DNA of 64,000 nucleotides from the NCBI GenBank assembly GCA_016840825.1, contig JAEORN010000106.1, positions 1-64,000 of the forward strand, in the 5' to 3' direction. Shown here one piece after another: positions 60,895 through 64,000 of the stretch (its first letter is position 1; every line of letters starts with the position of its first letter). This DNA comes from Candidatus Thorarchaeota archaeon (lineage in GTDB: Archaea; Asgardarchaeota; Thorarchaeia; Thorarchaeales; Thorarchaeaceae). The position numbers were made by a program, and so were the translations under genes. The notes below the pieces were generated by a model. The model was not told where the DNA came from. It saw only the letters and a list, made by a program, of their open reading frames with translations, and made no database searches.

Positions 60895-61878
60895 TCAGTC
60901 TTGGAGTTCAATGATCCACGCGTCCTGTGTTCGTTCAATGGAGAACCCGAATTTGTGATACATATTGATTGCTTCTCTCTGAGTCATCCCACTGTCGATT
61001 AGGACTCTCTCGAATCCCAGAGCCTTTGCTCTCTCTAACAACGCAAGAAAAAGTCTAGAGCCTATCCCCTTTCTCTTGTATTTTGAGAGGGTTCCTGCAA
61101 TCCCTATTTCTCCCGACCTCACATTGATGTCCATGGCGCACACGACTTGTCTGTTCAGCTCCGCGACAAGAACTTGGTGTCCATATTCACCATTCAGATA
61201 TGACACGACCCACTCTTTTGTATGTGATAGTGGATTCCACCAGATATTCTCTTGAAGGATTTTTCTGACAGATTCCGTATCATCTTGATTTGCATCTCGA
61301 ATCATCAGACTCGCTATCTCCTGTAGTTTTGGCATGAATTGCTGTAGATTTTTCATTGCAAAGACGGAGCTGCATGCAAAAGACTGTGTATCTGAGAATG
61401 GATGATAGTAGAATACTTCATGCTTTGAGAATCCTGCCATTCTCAGCATTCCAGCTGCTGCAAAATTATCACTATAGGTATGACCTACGGCAACTTTAGG
61501 TCGAATCGACCATTGGTACTCAAGTGAATGGTCTACAAGCTTCGTACCAATGCCCTTCTGACGTGATAGAGGATGCACACCCAATCTGGCTTGTCCAAAA
61601 TTCCAATCGGTTGATCTGAAATAGAGGGTGGGAATTGAGCCATTGCATACCTCATATTTCAAGATGCAATGGGCATAGCCAACGAATCCATCTTCCTCTG
61701 CAATGAAGATTCTTGACTCTATTGTTTCTTCATCAGCCAACCATGATCGAATATCCTCTTCGGTGAGATATCGATAGTGATACTGATGTCCAAGAAGGTC
61801 TATCCAGTAGGAGAAAATGGAATTGTGCAATTCAGTGAGGGCCTTTTCATCACCCGCACTGAACTCACGAATTCGCAT
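60895..61878 (-). CDS. Two-domain GNAT acetyltransferase
   Basis: 327 residues with two GNAT-like halves: domain 1 ends with ARLGVHPLSRQKGIGTKLVD (motif A); domain 2 has IAGTLSKYKRKGIGSRLFLA near residue 260. Substrate unknown. It follows the lipoate ligase gene by 20 bases on the same strand. Confidence 0.85.
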   Translation of the reverse strand: MRIREFSAGDEKALTELHNSIFSYWIDLLGHQYHYRYLTEEDIRSWLADEETIESRIFIAEEDGFVGYAHCILKYEVCNGSIPTLYFRSTDWNFGQARLGVHPLSRQKGIGTKLVDHSLEYQWSIRPKVAVGHTYSDNFAAAGMLRMAGFSKHEVFYYHPFSDTQSFACSSVFAMKNLQQFMPKLQEIASLMIRDANQDDTESVRKILQENIWWNPLSHTKEWVVSYLNGEYGHQVLVAELNRQVVCAMDINVRSGEIGIAGTLSKYKRKGIGSRLFLALLERAKALGFERVLIDSGMTQREAINMYHKFGFSIERTQDAWIIELQD

Positions 61879-61898
61879 CTTGCTTCAACCACTTGTTC

Positions 61899-62996
61899 CT
61901 ATTTCTGCTCAAGCGAGAGCTTGATGGCCGTTTCGAAGTCCTCCGGGGTAACACCGGGTGTATCAATATTATGCTCCTGATAGGTCTTCTTGATTCTTTC
62001 AAGAATCTCGCTCCCTTCGATCGATGCACCGATGAGATTCTCTTCAAGATTTCTTATATTGTCAGCTGGATACATGAAGAAATCTCCTGATATGACGATC
62101 TCGGTAATTTTTTCATGATCGACGGTCTGTGTGACTCGAATGAGTCCACCTGGTGCTTTGTGATTGGCTGTACCCATGACTGCTGTAGCAGTGAGTCTTA
62201 CAGTTCTGGCGTCAATTCGACCACCACTTCTCCAGTGCAACCATTCATCAGAAAGATACTTGCCCTTCAATTCTGCCATCCGGCTCTTTTCCCAATCAGT
62301 TAGGCTTCCTTTTTTCAATTCTATATCAAGAGTTTCCTTGTACAAACGGAGAAGATCCTGTTTGACTTCATCTCGATCAGGCATCCTTCCAAGCTCTTTC
62401 TTGATAGTGGACATTCTCATACGTAAACCTTGGGAGAGCTTGTCCCTGAATTTCTCATCCGGTACCTTGAGAACCTTAACCATCATGTCATATGGAAAAT
62501 CGAAGATGAGATTGCCTACGAGAATTCGTGCATCTCCAACATCTGCTGCTCCGTTGCCAGATATCTTCTGTCCACTCGCAGTCTGAATATCATTCACAGG
62601 TCTGAACTCGCAATCGATACCTAGGTTCTGATAAGCTCGAACTGGAGCTTCCAAGAACTTCCTATAGTACCTGTTAATATCAATGACGGAAACTGGACTG
62701 TCCTTCCTATGAACGATTTGATAGAACATCTGTTCTCCATCTAGATAGACACCGCCACCCCCTACAACTCGACGAGTCACCACAACGTCGTTCTCTCGAC
62801 AGAAGTTCATGTCGATATCTTTCTCTGTTTCTTGGAAATATCCAAGGCTTACTAGAGGAGATGCTGGCCAACAAATAATGAGAGTGTTCTCTGAAATTCC
62901 TTCAGTGATTCCTTGAGCGATTACGTCATAGATAATCTGCGTGTATAATGGTTCTATAGGCCCTAGGTCAAGAAGCCTCCAAGTTTCGAGTGGCAT
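61899..62996 (-). CDS. lplA: Lipoate-protein ligase A family
   Basis: 365 residues. Attaches lipoate (or octanoate) to lipoyl domains of 2-oxoacid dehydrogenases or GcvH. Motifs: TRRVVGGGGVYLD (RR-x-x-GGG-x-V-x-D) and GQKISGNGAADVGD with the ligase Lys; a C-terminal accessory region (about residues 260-345) like the CTD/LplB part. No lipoyl-domain gene is nearby. Divergent from the ABC ATPase gene. Confidence 0.9.
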   Translation of the reverse strand: MPLETWRLLDLGPIEPLYTQIIYDVIAQGITEGISENTLIICWPASPLVSLGYFQETEKDIDMNFCRENDVVVTRRVVGGGGVYLDGEQMFYQIVHRKDSPVSVIDINRYYRKFLEAPVRAYQNLGIDCEFRPVNDIQTASGQKISGNGAADVGDARILVGNLIFDFPYDMMVKVLKVPDEKFRDKLSQGLRMRMSTIKKELGRMPDRDEVKQDLLRLYKETLDIELKKGSLTDWEKSRMAELKGKYLSDEWLHWRSGGRIDARTVRLTATAVMGTANHKAPGGLIRVTQTVDHEKITEIVISGDFFMYPADNIRNLEENLIGASIEGSEILERIKKTYQEHNIDTPGVTPEDFETAIKLSLEQK

Positions 62997-63107
62997 GGGT
63001 CCCCGATTTCTTATCTCTATTAATCAATTTCGATTTGCCACTTTTGCAAAGGTAGCAGTAAAGCTAACGATTAAATCCTCTCAATCTTCACTCGAACATG
63101 AACTTCT

Positions 63108-63881
63108 ATGATTGAGGCTCTTGGACTAGTAAAGAAATTCAGCGACTTTACTGCAGTGGATATGCTATCGTTCACTGTTGGTGCTGGAGAGATCTTCGGA
63201 CTTCTTGGACCTAATGGGTCTGGAAAGTCAACAACAATGAGGATGCTATTGGGATTGTTGCGTCCAACTGATGGTACAGCTCGAATTATGGGGAATGATA
63301 TACGTACTAAGATAGTAGACGCGAAAAGAGTGATGGGCTATGTACCAGAGGAGCCTGTGTTACCTGAACGTCTCACAGGTTGGGAATACGTGAACTACGT
63401 AGCTGATATCTGGAAGATGCCTCGAGGTTCTGAGCGAGAGGAGGAGATTGAAGAACTCCTAACACTCTTGGATATCCGCGATGCAAGTGACGATCTCATT
63501 GAAACCTATTCAAAAGGGATGTCTCGAAAGATTGGCCTAGTTGCAGCCTTAATTCATAAACCAAAAGTATTGATTCTCGATGAGGTCCAAGCAGGAATAG
63601 ATCCACGTGGTGCTGCTACAATCAAAGAGATACTCAATGGTCTCAGGAGCCGTGGTGCCACAATACTGATGTCCACACATGTTCTCGAGATTGCAGAACA
63701 GATGTGTGATAGGATAGGTATAATCAACAAGGGACAACTGATCGCTGAAGGAACGATGCAGGAGCTGCGAGTTAAAGCTAAGGGACAATCCAGTCTAGAG
63801 GATATCTTCCTTGAGTTAACCGGAGGTCCTGATATGCAACTAATAGCCAAGTTTCTTGAGGATGAAGGTGCATCGAATTGA
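63108..63881 (+). CDS. ABC transporter ATP-binding protein
   Basis: 257 residues. Walker A GPNGSGKSTT, Q-loop region VMGYVPEEPVLPE, signature YSKGMSRKIG (a C-loop variant without LSGGQ), Walker B VLILDEVQAGIDP and switch His in MSTHVLEI. The family (ABC-2 exporters, CcmA-like) works with a membrane permease, which begins in the next frame by a TTGA overlap. Cargo unknown. Confidence 0.92.
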   Translation: MIEALGLVKKFSDFTAVDMLSFTVGAGEIFGLLGPNGSGKSTTMRMLLGLLRPTDGTARIMGNDIRTKIVDAKRVMGYVPEEPVLPERLTGWEYVNYVADIWKMPRGSEREEEIEELLTLLDIRDASDDLIETYSKGMSRKIGLVAALIHKPKVLILDEVQAGIDPRGAATIKEILNGLRSRGATILMSTHVLEIAEQMCDRIGIINKGQLIAEGTMQELRVKAKGQSSLEDIFLELTGGPDMQLIAKFLEDEGASN

Positions 63882-64000
63882 GCTTAGCTGACCTTTTGGT
63901 CCTGCTTAGACAGGACCTCGCCCAGACATTTCGTATGCGAGGTGGTAAGGGTAAAAGGACAGAACAAAAGAATATCCTCAGAAGGCTACTAGGTCCCATT
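63878..64000 (+). CDS. ABC-2 type permease (partial, 3' end outside window)
   Basis: Starts at TTG 63878, overlapping the TGA of the ABC ATPase (TTGA), with GAAGGTG seven bases upstream. The 41 codons in the window read LSLADLLVLLRQDLAQTFRM followed by a basic, Gly/Lys/Arg-rich stretch, typical of the cytoplasmic N-terminus of large ABC-2 permeases. No membrane helix is reached in the window. It is the natural partner of the ATPase. Confidence 0.7.
   Translation, partial: MSLADLLVLLRQDLAQTFRMRGGKGKRTEQKNILRRLLGPI

Noticed and set aside
1..64000. CRISPR arrays, tRNA/rRNA genes, insertion sequences and prophage
   Set aside because: I saw no regularly spaced repeats, cloverleaf-like intergenic segments, transposases or phage genes; gaps are short and genes look native.

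Overview
This 64 kb window comes from an archaeal chromosome. Archaeal marks are A/V-type rotary ATPase subunits C, K, E, H and I, an archaeal-type TrmI tRNA methyltransferase, a HerA-like ATPase, TrmB-type regulation, a COG3199 ATP-NAD kinase-like protein and TATA-like promoters. A Rab/Ras-type small GTPase with all five G motifs, and a small coiled-coil/Pro-rich protein ending in a VASP-like motif, point to an Asgard archaeon. A Thorarchaeota-like lineage is my inference from gene content; no 16S or marker gene is present to prove it. Many genes carry clear Shine-Dalgarno sequences, often with TTG or GTG starts. No rRNA, tRNA, CRISPR array or insertion sequence was seen. No stretch longer than about 190 bases lacks a gene.

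Layout. 1-4.6 kb (minus): a cytochrome bd subunit I-like gene, an unknown protein, a two-domain universal stress protein with a PCP_red tail, and an amino-acid permease cut by the window edge. 4.7-12.4 kb (minus): one long operon with a P-type proton ATPase, an APC permease and the complete arginine deiminase pathway (argF, arcA, arcC) plus a small unknown gene. A divergent TrmB regulator with a MEDS-like domain faces it across a perfect inverted repeat. 13.9-15.7 kb: three membrane proteins, one resembling carotenoid-biosynthesis DUF422 proteins. 15.8-18.6 kb: glycerol kinase-like FGGY kinase and LarA-family racemase, convergent. 18.7-24.6 kb: an AtpI/AtpZ-like protein and A-ATPase genes C-K (+), H-E (-) and I (+). 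Subunits A, B, D and F are not in the window.

24.6-34 kb: a large helical protein, small HTH and unknown genes, trmI, a HerA-like ATPase, a Nudix hydrolase, a membrane protein and pyrF. 34-40 kb: an aminotransferase, then bshC, bshA, a TPR gene and a divergent bshB, which together look like a whole bacillithiol-type pathway; then the small coiled-coil gene. 40-47.6 kb: phosphohexomutase, alpha/beta hydrolase, small GTPase, ATP-NAD kinase-like protein, SAM hydrolase, ArsR regulator, a Cys-rich DUF5714-like protein and an O6-alkylguanine methyltransferase. 47.6-52.7 kb: xylulokinase-like FGGY kinase, alpha/alpha-toroid protein, form IV RuBisCO-like protein and an exported DJ-1/PfpI-like protein. 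52.9-59.7 kb (plus): fhs, folD, GNAT, 4-hydroxybutyryl-CoA dehydratase and a formiminotransferase-cyclodeaminase fusion. 59.7-64 kb: GHMP kinase, GNAT, lipoate ligase and an ABC exporter cut by the window end.

Taken together, the genes suggest an anaerobic or microaerobic heterotroph that ferments amino acids. Arginine gives ATP through carbamoyl phosphate. Formiminoglutamate can feed tetrahydrofolate C1 units to formate plus ATP through FolD and Fhs. 4-hydroxybutyryl-CoA dehydratase points to 4-aminobutyrate or succinate-semialdehyde metabolism. A bd-like oxidase, universal stress protein, low-molecular-weight thiol genes and an exported DJ-1 protein suggest defence against oxygen or electrophiles.
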